Assembly: GCA_018064625.1 (NCBI GenBank)
Contig: JAGHUW010000148.1
Coordinates: forward strand, 1 to 35,688
Direction of reading: 5' to 3'
Origin: Candidatus Cryptobacteroides equifaecalis
GTDB taxonomy: Bacteria; Bacteroidota; Bacteroidia; Bacteroidales; UBA932
Length of the DNA: 35,688 bases
The notes beneath the pieces were generated by a model. The model made no database searches, was not told the DNA's origin, and worked only from the letters and a program-made list of their open reading frames with translations. The stretch's first letter is position 1; each line of letters starts with the position of its first letter. The translations under genes were made by a program, and so were the position numbers. Positions 27,617 through 35,688 of this stretch are shown piece after piece.

Positions 27617-30352
27617 ATGTCGCAAACGGTAGAGCTCAACATAAAAATCAACGGCAACGTGCAGAAAGTGGCCGTAGAGGCGGAAGAACTCGGCAGGGCC
27701 ATGAAGCAGGCCGGAGATGCCGTGGACGGACTGAAGACAAATCTTGTGAACCTGTCCTCAACAGTCCAGATACTTGAGGGCATCGGTGATGCCATCAGCC
27801 AGCTGAACGGCATATTTTCAGAGCTGTCGGATGCATACGGTGTCCAGATTGCCGCAGAGACAAGACTTGCGCAGGCCATGCGCAATACAATGGATGCGAC
27901 TGATGCGGATGTCGCATCCATAAAGCAGCTTTGTGCTGCACAGCAGGCCCTGGGAATCATCGGGGATGAGGTGCAGCTGACCGGTGCCCAGGAGCTTGCC
28001 ACATATCTGGAGAAGAAGTCATCGCTCGAACAGCTCATACCTGTGATGAACGACATGCTGGCTCAGCAGTACGGATATAACGCCAGCTGCGAGAGCGCAG
28101 CACAGATTGCGTCCATGCTCGGCAAGGTGATGAACGGTCAGACCGAAGCGCTGAGCCGCTACGGATACAAGTTCGACGAAGCTCAGAAGAAGGTGCTGCA
28201 GTTCGGAACGGAGAGCGAAAGAGCGGCCGTGCTTGCCCGGGTGGTGGAGGAATCGGTCGGCGGCATGAATGAGAAAATGGCTCAGACTGATTCCGGCAGA
28301 ATGGCTCAGCTGAGCAATGCCATAGGTGACATCAAGGAACAAATAGGCCAGGCCATTCAATCTGCAATGCCGTTTGTGACTGTTTTTTCTCAGACTACCA
28401 CTGCAGTTCTCGGCATGGCGAGACTGGCACAGGCGGTAAAGTTGCTCAACGTAGAAACAGGTTTGGCCAGAATCAAGTCCATGGGGCTGGCCGCAGCACA
28501 CGGACTGCAGTCTTCCGCCGCCAGAATACTGGGTGTGTCAGAAATGACGGCTGCGACTGCCACAGGTGCTTTGAAGGTTCAGATAGTAGCGCTGGAGGCC
28601 GCAATGACAATGGGTCTGTCGGTGGCCATAACTGCTGTGGTATCATTGCTCGGCAGGCTGATGAACAGAAACGGAGAAGCAGCCGATGCGGCTGAAGATG
28701 CCGCAAGAAAACAGAAGGACTCGATGGATGCGATACGTGAAAGCGTGTCCGAGTCATCCGGCAAGATCATTGGACGATACAGGGATCTGCAGAGCGAATG
28801 GAAGAAGCTAGGCAGCGACATGGAGAGCAGGAACAAGTTCATCAAGGACAACAAGGAGGCGTTCAGCCAGCTTGGTGTGTCGGTGGGCAGTGTCACGGAG
28901 GCTGAGAACCTTTTCGTGTCAAACGAGGCGGCGTTCATAGCTTCGGTCAAGAACAGGGCGATGGCCGCAGCCACCATGGAGCTCGCCTCCAGGAAATACC
29001 AGGAATCGGTAAGCAGGATGATGGAGGCCGAAAACCTGCAGCCATCATCGGAACAGAACAAGGCCGCTCACGAGTATGCGACGTCGGAATATCTCAGACA
29101 GCTTAACGGCGCCAAGGGTACCGAAAGATACAGGGTTGTTGCTGATCAGGCAAAGATATATGCAGCTGCTTACAAGGAATACATAGACAAGATAAAGGGT
29201 GAGATCAGAGCCGAGGCGCAGGCTCTGCAGGACGAGGGTGACAGGATATTCAAGGTCGGAGAAGATGCCAGCAGGAACTACAGGGAAGAAATGTCCAAGG
29301 CCGGCTTCAAGGAAGCGTCCGAAGAGGTAGCGGTTGCAAACGGCAAACAGGCGGATTCCATATCGGCGTTAGCCGGCGACATTGAGAATTACCGCAGGAG
29401 CGTGCAGGCCGCCGTTGATGTGGAGAACACGTTCGGGAAACTGCACAGCGAGGATGCGGCAAGGCTTTCCGCAATGCATTCCGGAATCGAGCAGCTCATA
29501 CGCAAGTACGGCCTTGAGAATGCTCAGGTGCAGGAACTCATAAAAGAATATAAGGATTTACGTAACGCCAAGATGGGGGCGGTGCTGCCAGCCGCTCCGG
29601 AACTCAAGATACCTCTTGCGTCTCCTGCCAATTCACTTGATGACTCATCCAAGGAGCAGATAGAAGACTACGTCAACGTACTCAAGAAAAGTGATGTCAC
29701 ATTCGGCAATATGTGGGGCAACATCAGGAAGATAGGTGGAGGGATGAGCAGCCTGACATCTGTCCTCGACAGCAATGGCGGCGTATGGGAAAGGCTATGC
29801 AGCATCATAGACGCTGGATTGTCCATTTTCGATGGAGTGGCTTCTGCAATGTCCCTAATAAAGTCTGTCACGGGTGCGACTACTGTCGCAACAACAGAAA
29901 ATACAGCCGCTACGATAGCGCAGACATCGGCTGAAGCAGCCAACGGGGCTGCTGCCGTTGCCACATCCAAGACTGTGACACCGGCACTTGCACTGGAAAC
30001 AACAGCATGGGAAGCACTTGCATCCGCAAAGATATTCGCAGCACATGCAGCAATTCCATTCGCCGGAGTACCAATCGCAGCCGGATTCATTACCACAATG
30101 GAAGGAATAATGGCTACAATAAGATTGCCGAAATTCGCCAAGGGAGCCATAGCATACGGACCTACGCTGGGTCTGTTCGGCGAGTACGCAGGTGCTGCGC
30201 ACAACCCCGAGGTGGTTGCTCCTCTCTCGGATCTGACAAGGCTGATAGCTCCGGTTCAGGCCTCGGCCGGACCGTCCGAGTTCAGGATAAAGGGCCGCAC
30301 GCTGGTGGCTCTGAAGGAGAAGATGGACAGGTTCAATACAAGGACAAGATAA
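27617..30352 (+). CDS. Tail tape measure protein
   Basis: 911 aa. The start MSQTVELNIKINGNVQKVAVE and long helical, Ala-rich regions (about 1-700) are typical. Hydrophobic segments occur around 240-350 and again around 745-830 (Ala/Thr-rich), followed by the conserved ending FAKGAIAYGPTLGLFGEYAGAAHNPEVVAPLSDL found in many tape-measure proteins. It fixes tail length and helps channel DNA into the cell; 911 residues would imply a tail over 100 nm. It follows the frameshifted chaperone. Confidence 0.93.
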   Translation: MSQTVELNIKINGNVQKVAVEAEELGRAMKQAGDAVDGLKTNLVNLSSTVQILEGIGDAISQLNGIFSELSDAYGVQIAAETRLAQAMRNTMDATDADVASIKQLCAAQQALGIIGDEVQLTGAQELATYLEKKSSLEQLIPVMNDMLAQQYGYNASCESAAQIASMLGKVMNGQTEALSRYGYKFDEAQKKVLQFGTESERAAVLARVVEESVGGMNEKMAQTDSGRMAQLSNAIGDIKEQIGQAIQSAMPFVTVFSQTTTAVLGMARLAQAVKLLNVETGLARIKSMGLAAAHGLQSSAARILGVSEMTAATATGALKVQIVALEAAMTMGLSVAITAVVSLLGRLMNRNGEAADAAEDAARKQKDSMDAIRESVSESSGKIIGRYRDLQSEWKKLGSDMESRNKFIKDNKEAFSQLGVSVGSVTEAENLFVSNEAAFIASVKNRAMAAATMELASRKYQESVSRMMEAENLQPSSEQNKAAHEYATSEYLRQLNGAKGTERYRVVADQAKIYAAAYKEYIDKIKGEIRAEAQALQDEGDRIFKVGEDASRNYREEMSKAGFKEASEEVAVANGKQADSISALAGDIENYRRSVQAAVDVENTFGKLHSEDAARLSAMHSGIEQLIRKYGLENAQVQELIKEYKDLRNAKMGAVLPAAPELKIPLASPANSLDDSSKEQIEDYVNVLKKSDVTFGNMWGNIRKIGGGMSSLTSVLDSNGGVWERLCSIIDAGLSIFDGVASAMSLIKSVTGATTVATTENTAATIAQTSAEAANGAAAVATSKTVTPALALETTAWEALASAKIFAAHAAIPFAGVPIAAGFITTMEGIMATIRLPKFAKGAIAYGPTLGLFGEYAGAAHNPEVVAPLSDLTRLIAPVQASAGPSEFRIKGRTLVALKEKMDRFNTRTR

Positions 30353-30368
30353 GTACAAGATAAGGACG

Positions 30369-32573
30369 ATGAGCGAGACAGTGAACATACTGGCCGATGT
30401 GAACGGGAACCCGCTGCTTACGGCTGAGGGAGCGGAGCTCGAGCTTGATCTTGAAGCTGCTCCAATATATACGGGCTTGTTCCTCTCCGTCAAGGGCAAC
30501 ACCTGGACCGTCAAGATATTCAGGGACGGCTTCTCGGGACCGACCACCGAAATCGAGTTCCCGCAAGACAGGCCGCTTGAGATAGCATGGGAGGAGACCG
30601 ACAAGCTGGAGCCTCTGGTATGCTCCAGCGCAACCCTCAAGATAATAAGCGACACTGACAGGGAGTTCATAGACCTTTACACGGTCCAGCCCGGCAGCGT
30701 GCGCCTGGAGGTGTACAGGAACGGCAGCTTCTACTGGAGCGGATGCCTGGACACCGAGCTGTATGAGGAACCGTACTCCCGCGGCGACGGGTATGACGTG
30801 ACCCTCACGTTCTCTGACTTTGCGGTACTGGACAGGTATGTGTGGCAGAACAGGGGGACCAGGTCCATGGAAGATATCATAAATGACTGCATAGACCGGG
30901 CGAACCTCAAGCCGGGCCTGACTCTGACCAGATACATAAGCACCGAGAAGGACGGCTCTCCTGTTGACCTGTCGGATCTCATCCTCTCGCAGGACAACTT
31001 CTTTGACGAGGACGACGAACCGATGAGCGTGCGGGAGGTGCTGGAGGGCGTGCTCAGGCCGTTCGCGCTCAGGCTGCAGCAGAAGGCCGGAGGAATCTAC
31101 ATCTATGACATCAACGCACTGTGCGAGTTCGAGCCGAAGCAGGTTGTCTGGGACGATGACGGCTCCAATCTCTCGATGGACAGGGTGTACAACAATGTGG
31201 AGCTCACGTACTCACCATACGCCGACACCAAGGCTGTTGAGGGCAAGGTGGAGAGGGACAAGGAACTGGAGAGCGGATACGATTTCCGGGTGGACTATGC
31301 CAGGGACAGCCAGGGGCGGCCCACATCGCTGGAAGGCTTCACCATCTGTCTGTCCGATGAGATGAAGAGCAATCTGCAGCTGTCCAACGGTGCAACATTT
31401 TTTCAGATAAATCCTGAATACTCAGGCAGCGAGGAACAAGGCGTAATCTATTCCTTGAGAGCCGGCCTTGGTTCAACCAGGGAGACCGGGAAGACAACTC
31501 AGGTTCTGAACAACCCCAAGAGTTGCACCAGGGCGGCCGCAGGCGTAAGCACTGTCATAACCATGCCGAGACTGTTCCTTGCCAAGCCGGCGGGCATGAC
31601 ATCAATGCTGAGGCTCAATCTTGACCTGCTCTTTGATACAAGATACAATCCATACGAGGAAGCCAGCGATGACAACGAGGCGGGCAAGTACGACCTGCTC
31701 AAGAAGTATAATCTGATGTATGTGCCCATCAAGCTTACGCTTGAGGATGAAGACGGCAATGCGCTCTATCACTATCACAACTGTGCAGTCCTTGATGCCA
31801 ACGACGCCGAACATACCGGCAGGGTAACATGGTCGGCGGGTGCGGCCAGCTGGGGAGACTGCTGGCTTGCGTGGTATGATAACAGCGACCTGAGCAAGCC
31901 GTGCGCGGGAGGCTGGCAGACAAACAACAATACAATCCCGATGGCATATGCAGCATTCGGAGCAATCTTCAACAGAGGCATACCGAGCAACTGGAAGAAG
32001 ATGGACAAGGGAGAATACGTGCCGCTTCCGCCGGTAGCTGGATTCCTTAAACTGGAGATAGGTGACAGCCAGTTTGTCTATAACCAGAGCGGGCTGTTCC
32101 AATGGATCCGCTGGGTGGCATACAGGAATCCGGCAATCAGCATCTGCAAGGCCAACGGCAGGCCGTTGGAAACTGAAGACATCATAGATAAGGCATATAT
32201 CAACAGAGATGCCAAAGAAGATCTGAGCATTGAAACGATAGTAGGCACGCTGCCGGCCGACAAGGTAGTGAGCAGCGCAAAGGGGCTTGTCTATGACAGC
32301 TCAATGCAGATTATCAACACATTCAGTCGTGCGGGCGTGACCGACAGGCTGGAGAGGCTTCTGATAGGCACGGCGTACAGCCATTACGGAACCAGACATT
32401 TCGCCCTCACCGGCGGCATGGAGCTCGAGCGCGCATTCAACATATACAGCGACGCCGCCACGGAGGGCATCTTCATGGCGCTGCAGGAGATACAGGACAT
32501 AATCCAGGAGACCGAGGAGATGATGATGGTTCAGATAAACGAAGACAATTACGAAGGGATAGACTATGAATGA
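30369..32573 (+). CDS. Distal tail / tail-tip structural protein
   Basis: This 734-aa protein immediately follows the tape measure, the usual slot for distal tail and baseplate hub proteins. The N-terminal region is beta-rich (NILADVNGNPLLTAEGAELELDL) with a FRDGFSGPTTEIEFPQDRPLEI stretch. Other segments are RLEVYRNGSFYWSGCLD, GGIYIYDINALCEFEPKQVVW and a C-terminal region ending in acidic helices. The pattern resembles the large tail proteins after the tape measure in Bacteroidales phages. Enzyme motifs were not seen. It overlaps the next gene by 8 bases. Confidence 0.75.
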   Translation: MSETVNILADVNGNPLLTAEGAELELDLEAAPIYTGLFLSVKGNTWTVKIFRDGFSGPTTEIEFPQDRPLEIAWEETDKLEPLVCSSATLKIISDTDREFIDLYTVQPGSVRLEVYRNGSFYWSGCLDTELYEEPYSRGDGYDVTLTFSDFAVLDRYVWQNRGTRSMEDIINDCIDRANLKPGLTLTRYISTEKDGSPVDLSDLILSQDNFFDEDDEPMSVREVLEGVLRPFALRLQQKAGGIYIYDINALCEFEPKQVVWDDDGSNLSMDRVYNNVELTYSPYADTKAVEGKVERDKELESGYDFRVDYARDSQGRPTSLEGFTICLSDEMKSNLQLSNGATFFQINPEYSGSEEQGVIYSLRAGLGSTRETGKTTQVLNNPKSCTRAAAGVSTVITMPRLFLAKPAGMTSMLRLNLDLLFDTRYNPYEEASDDNEAGKYDLLKKYNLMYVPIKLTLEDEDGNALYHYHNCAVLDANDAEHTGRVTWSAGAASWGDCWLAWYDNSDLSKPCAGGWQTNNNTIPMAYAAFGAIFNRGIPSNWKKMDKGEYVPLPPVAGFLKLEIGDSQFVYNQSGLFQWIRWVAYRNPAISICKANGRPLETEDIIDKAYINRDAKEDLSIETIVGTLPADKVVSSAKGLVYDSSMQIINTFSRAGVTDRLERLLIGTAYSHYGTRHFALTGGMELERAFNIYSDAATEGIFMALQEIQDIIQETEEMMMVQINEDNYEGIDYE

Positions 32574-32898
32574 GTACAGGGTTAAGACAATGTCCAGGAC
32601 AGCGCAGCCCAGAAGCAGGAGACGCAGGGCTGAATCTGTATCCGCGGCCGTAGCGAGCGGCAATTCCGGCACGTCCGGCAATGTTCCGGGCAACGACTGG
32701 TTCGAGCTCAGGATGGTGGAGGGGACAGATGACAGCCCCCGGTATTATCTCATCACAAGATACGGCATAATGTCCGAGCAGTTCATCACGTCCGGGGGCA
32801 ACGCTCCGGCCTCGCTGCTGGCGGATTACAGGGAAAGAATAGAGGCTCTTGAAAGCGAAGTCGAGGAACTTAAACAGCGTTTGAATGGCGTTCAATGA
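32566..32898 (+). CDS. Small tail-associated protein with coiled coil
   Basis: 110 aa. A basic, Arg-rich start (SRTAQPRSRRRRAESV) is followed by a Ser/Gly-rich linker, a beta-rich central part (WFELRMVEGTDDSPRYYLITRYGIMSEQFITSGG) and a C-terminal leucine/glutamate coiled coil (RIEALESEVEELKQRL) suitable for trimerisation. Overlaps of 8 bases upstream and 14 bases downstream place it in the tail operon. It could be a linker or fibre-base protein; family unrecognised. Confidence 0.6.
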   Translation: MNEYRVKTMSRTAQPRSRRRRAESVSAAVASGNSGTSGNVPGNDWFELRMVEGTDDSPRYYLITRYGIMSEQFITSGGNAPASLLADYRERIEALESEVEELKQRLNGVQ

Positions 32899-34576
32899 CC
32901 ATAAGATAAGCAAGCCTGTCATGCTGCATCCGACACTGGGCGATGTGCAGCGGGCCCTGGGCATCGGCAGCGGGGACCTTGCCACATGCTGCCACGGAGG
33001 CGACAATGCAAGCCCACGTGACGGGGCCGTGAACCAGATGTCCTGGCGCAAGCCCGTGTCCTACCCGTCGCCGGTGGAAATGACCGATGCGATGAGGCGC
33101 AGCGTCAACTGGGGATGGAGCAACCTGCAGGGAAGCATCGGCGCAGCACTGTATCAGGTTCTCAACGCCAAGGGAGCCGGGCAGACCTGGCTTTGGGCTT
33201 ATCCTGTCGGGGGTTCCTCATCGCCTTACAGGCTGCTCGATTTCGACGGCTATGACCACAATGCCGGAGAGCCGATGAAGCCAGAGCTTGATCAGCCGGA
33301 ATACGGTGTGAGGAATGTCGCCAGACTGCACTTCGGCGATTTCGAGGAGATGCTCCATCGCCTGTGTGAGTGGGGAGACATGGACTGTGACGTGCGCTAC
33401 ATGGGACTGGGAGTGGCTTTCGCCTCCAGCGCATCCAAGACCAACTGGAGGGAGGATGATGCATGGTACCTGCTTGCGGGCTATAATCTGGAGAATTCCT
33501 GGGAGGACATGGACAACGAGAAGGTGCCGTTCATTCCTTCAGACGTTCTTTCCGAACTCGGAAGCGGAAGCTGGTACTGCTATCCGTTCGTGGTGAAGGA
33601 CACGAGAGACATACAGGAACGTAAGGTCGTATCAATGAGCAGGACGGACTGCATCATGTTCTACGGACAGCCCGTGGCCTTCAGCATCACGCAGACGGAT
33701 CCTTATTCCGGACTGACCTTCAACCTTGGAGGAACATGCGACGGCGATGCCAGGAACGGGTCGTACTCAGACATACAGGCCTGCCTGCAAATCGTTGCCG
33801 GCAGTGAGGTTGAAGCGATATCCGCTCTGAACGTCACGCTGTACATGGAACATTGCGGATTGCAGCCGGGACAGGACAATACAATAGAACTGGGCCGGGC
33901 AAGACTCACGGACGTGCAGCCCGGCGCCACATACGATGTGCCGGTAAGCTTCACCGGTACGCTGTATCCTCTGAATTACGATCCGAGCGGTGAGGGGCGC
34001 GTGGCGGTCAAGGCGGAAGTGTCCTGCACGGTGTCCGGGGACAGTTATACGAAGACAATAGCCGGACAGATCAGCATCCAGGAAGAGAGTCATGTCACCT
34101 TGCTGATCAGGAACAGCACAGCGGTGGCAGTCAGCGTTTCAATAAGCGGGGATGTATCTGATGAAATGACCCTGGCAAGCGGTGCAAGCACTGCATTGAC
34201 CGTGCCTTACGGCTCATCAATCAGCTATACGGCCAGCGCATCGGGCTATGTGACAAAGAGCGGAACGCTGAGCAACATTGCGGCTGACACCAGTGTTGTC
34301 ATTAATCTGCTTCCGGAGAGCGTGACCGTGGACGTACCCGTCAGGATCACGTTCATGGACGGGCAGATGTTCCACGATGCCGTTGATTTCAGATACAGGT
34401 ACGGATATGAAACCGTGTATCAAAGCAAGTACATGTATGCCGGAAGCAACGTTCTGCCAGGCATGACAGTGGGCAACAGTATGCAGTGGGAGGCTGTATA
34501 TATGGGCGAAGTAAAGGCGAGCGGTACATACAGCATTTCATCACCTCCATTGGTGCTGCCGGTAAATATCAGATAA
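32885..34576 (+). CDS. Tail protein with PEGA-like Ig-type domain
   Basis: 563 aa. The N-terminal half (about 1-270) has Trp/Tyr-rich segments (WSNLQGSIGAALYQVLNAKGAGQTWLWAYPVGG) and MRRSVNWGW. The C-terminal part contains repeated beta domains, including LLIRNSTAVAVSVSISGD...LTVPYGSSISYTASASGYVTKSGTL, a PEGA-like fold. The end (FRYRYGYETVYQSKYMYAGS) is probably another beta domain. Ig-type surface domains in tail proteins often aid host or glycan binding. It sits between a small tail protein and the fibre region; receptor-binding or tip function is inferred. Confidence 0.65.
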   Translation: MAFNDHKISKPVMLHPTLGDVQRALGIGSGDLATCCHGGDNASPRDGAVNQMSWRKPVSYPSPVEMTDAMRRSVNWGWSNLQGSIGAALYQVLNAKGAGQTWLWAYPVGGSSSPYRLLDFDGYDHNAGEPMKPELDQPEYGVRNVARLHFGDFEEMLHRLCEWGDMDCDVRYMGLGVAFASSASKTNWREDDAWYLLAGYNLENSWEDMDNEKVPFIPSDVLSELGSGSWYCYPFVVKDTRDIQERKVVSMSRTDCIMFYGQPVAFSITQTDPYSGLTFNLGGTCDGDARNGSYSDIQACLQIVAGSEVEAISALNVTLYMEHCGLQPGQDNTIELGRARLTDVQPGATYDVPVSFTGTLYPLNYDPSGEGRVAVKAEVSCTVSGDSYTKTIAGQISIQEESHVTLLIRNSTAVAVSVSISGDVSDEMTLASGASTALTVPYGSSISYTASASGYVTKSGTLSNIAADTSVVINLLPESVTVDVPVRITFMDGQMFHDAVDFRYRYGYETVYQSKYMYAGSNVLPGMTVGNSMQWEAVYMGEVKASGTYSISSPPLVLPVNIR

Positions 34577-34604
34577 AAGGCTAATAACGTAAAGACTGAA
34601 TATA

Positions 34605-35092
34605 ATGAGCGAAGAAATTACTAGAATCAGCATGGATGAGCTGCCTGAGGAGACAGGCTCCAGGGACGGTTCTATGCCGTAGGCTACAAGATGTCGGGTG
34701 GTCAGAAGGCAAGCAAACGCTTCAATCTGGGCAGCATAGGTGAAGGTATATCGGACGCACCGGAAGACGGGATGCTCTATCTGAGAAAAAATGGGGAATG
34801 AGTCAAGTATGGCACTCCTATAGCGGATGAAATTCCTGATGCCGGGCTGTTGTCCAATGTAGCGTACGAGCTGGGCGAGCTGGATGCGGATCTTGATGTG
34901 ACACTCCAGGAGCCTGCGGATGCAACCATCAGAAATGAATATATGCTTTCGTTCAGCCTGGGTGCTACGGCACATACCGTAACTTTCCCCGAGACCCTAG
35001 CCTGGGCAGGGGGAACATCCCCGGCCTTTGAGGCTAATAAAAGCTACGAGGTTTCCATTGTCGAAGGCAAGGGACTTTGTGTATCCTTTTAG
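34605..35092 (+). pseudogene. Broken tail-region gene (frameshift and nonsense)
   Basis: The ATG at 34605 begins MSEEITRISMDELPEETGSRDGS but stops at TAG 34680-34682. Removing one lesion, a likely lost T in GGTTCTAT near 34670, restores DGFYAVGYKMSGGQKASKRF. That frame then meets a second lesion, TGA at 34799-34801 (NGE*VKYG, probably once Trp), and continues to the TAG at 35092 (QEPADATIRNEYMLSF...). The short track ORF 34850-35092 is its remnant. It looks like a degraded structural or fibre-adaptor protein. Confidence 0.75.
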
Positions 35093-35131
35093 AAATTTTT
35101 GAACAACGTTTAATCATAATTTTGATGAAGT

Positions 35132-35446
35132 ATGAAAACAAGAAAATTCGTTAAGAAAGGCTGCTGCTTCCAGGTAAGCGTGCCACATGCAAGCGGCCCG
35201 GTCGCATGTGCAATCTCGGAAACGCAGTCCGGTTACACTCTTTATGAGTCCGTTGAATGCCCTGACATAGACAAGGGCCGTGAGCAGTGGGAGAACCTTG
35301 AAACCGGCCAGGAATGTCCTGCAGGGTGGAAGCAGTGCTCTGATGAAATACCGTCAGACACCCAGCACAAAGTCTTTGACATAGTCAACGACACCATCTT
35401 CCATCTGAAAGGCTGCACTGATGAAATTGTATATCTCAGATTTTAA
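35132..35446 (+). CDS. Small Cys-containing hypothetical protein
   Basis: This 104-aa protein has several cysteines in a beta-rich context (KKGCCFQVSV, GPVACAISETQ, SVECPDIDKG, GQECPAGWKQC, HLKGCTDEIVYLRF). It begins with a basic stretch (MKTRKFVKKG). A -7-like TAATTTTG (35117-35124) precedes the ATG, so it may have its own promoter. It is between a pseudogene and a fibre gene. No family is recognised; fibre chaperone or adaptor would be a guess. Confidence 0.55.
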   Translation: MKTRKFVKKGCCFQVSVPHASGPVACAISETQSGYTLYESVECPDIDKGREQWENLETGQECPAGWKQCSDEIPSDTQHKVFDIVNDTIFHLKGCTDEIVYLRF

Positions 35447-35458
35447 TGCATAACAGTC

Positions 35459-35688
35459 ATGAATACGGAAATTATCAATGGCATAGCCATAACACACCTC
35501 AAACCGCAGAGCGGAGGTGGCACGGGTAGTTACTCTGGCCTCACGAATAAGCCTCAAATCAACGGAACAACGCTGGAAGGCAACAAGACGGGCAGGGACT
35601 TGGGTTTGGAGCATCCCTATATCTCACTTGAAAGATTAAGAAAATACCTGTATAGAGTGACCTTTGACACTCTGCCGGAGGACAACGG
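35459..35688 (+). CDS. Tail fibre protein, N-terminal part (runs off the window)
   Basis: ATG 35459 begins an ORF open to the window edge (76 codons visible): MNTEIINGIAITHLKPQSGG followed by GSYSGLTNKPQINGTTLEGNKTGRDLGL, the short repeat common at the base of Bacteroidales and other phage tail fibres (L-x-NKPQING-x-x-L-x-GNKT). It then has a polar YISLERLRKYLY segment. It should attach to the tail and present the receptor-binding region that lies beyond the window. The start is 13 bases after the preceding gene. Confidence 0.8.
   Translation, partial: MNTEIINGIAITHLKPQSGGGTGSYSGLTNKPQINGTTLEGNKTGRDLGLEHPYISLERLRKYLYRVTFDTLPEDN

Noticed and set aside
27481-28056. 191-aa minus-strand ORF over the start of the tape measure
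   Set aside because: Shadow of the tape-measure gene; only the separate 54-aa frame at 27429-27593 has a promoter and a protein-like sequence.

Overview
The window looks like Bacteroidota (Bacteroidales) DNA. Several intergenic regions carry the Bacteroides-type promoter box TAnnTTTG, Shine-Dalgarno sites are not evident, and a BACON domain is present. About 1.7 kb of host-like, AT-rich sequence at the left is followed by most of a Mu-like transposable prophage, which runs off the right edge inside a tail-fibre gene.

Layout. (1) 1-1712: hairpin repeats, two tiny membrane-protein genes and a secreted retropepsin-like protein whose C-terminus seems cut off. (2) About 1702-2329: probable phage left end, gene-free, with a terminator and short repeats. 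(3) 2330-4119: immunity region. A membrane protein with its own promoter and a small ORF face a leftward S24/LexA-type repressor. A consensus early promoter has a perfect palindromic operator in its spacer, and a short Ner/Cro-like gene follows. (4) 4153-11545: rightward early operon with a DDE transposase (MuA-like), a MuB-like ATPase, a RecA-like P-loop ATPase, a GemA/DUF1018 protein, a HAD phosphatase, DUF3164 and many small genes, plus two tRNA-like elements with oversized anticodon loops. (5) 11577-14327: an AT-richer segment with a tyrosine recombinase and an adenine methylase, followed by an HNH endonuclease. Small genes and a membrane protein then run to a terminator near 16.3 kb. (6) 22346 to 16360, leftward: Mu-type packaging and head operon (small and large terminase, DUF1320/gp36, DUF935 portal, MuF with a C-terminal nuclease-like toxin domain, gp49-like, gpG-like). 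A small-RNA candidate lies on the opposite strand beside the MuF gene. (7) 22491 onward, rightward: protease/scaffold, capsid with a BACON domain, amidase endolysin, holin-like protein, one-piece spanin, tail tube, tail chaperone with a -1 frameshift site, antisense membrane micro-gene, tape measure, distal tail proteins, a broken gene and a fibre.

How it works together. The repressor should shut off the early promoter, which otherwise drives transposition (A/B) and accessory early genes. Later the divergent head and head/tail operons are expressed from a shared 144-bp control region holding two copies of a 19-21-bp palindrome spaced exactly 21 bp. Transposition and packaging are Mu-like. A single tail-tube gene, no sheath gene and a long tape measure point to a non-contractile siphovirus tail, as in the Pseudomonas phages B3 and D3112.

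The most unusual points are the tRNA-like RNAs, the MuF-nuclease fusion with a convergent small RNA and no visible immunity gene, the BACON-decorated capsid, a second operator copy inside the repressor gene, and the antisense micro-gene before the tape measure. All calls come from reading the sequence; no database search was run.
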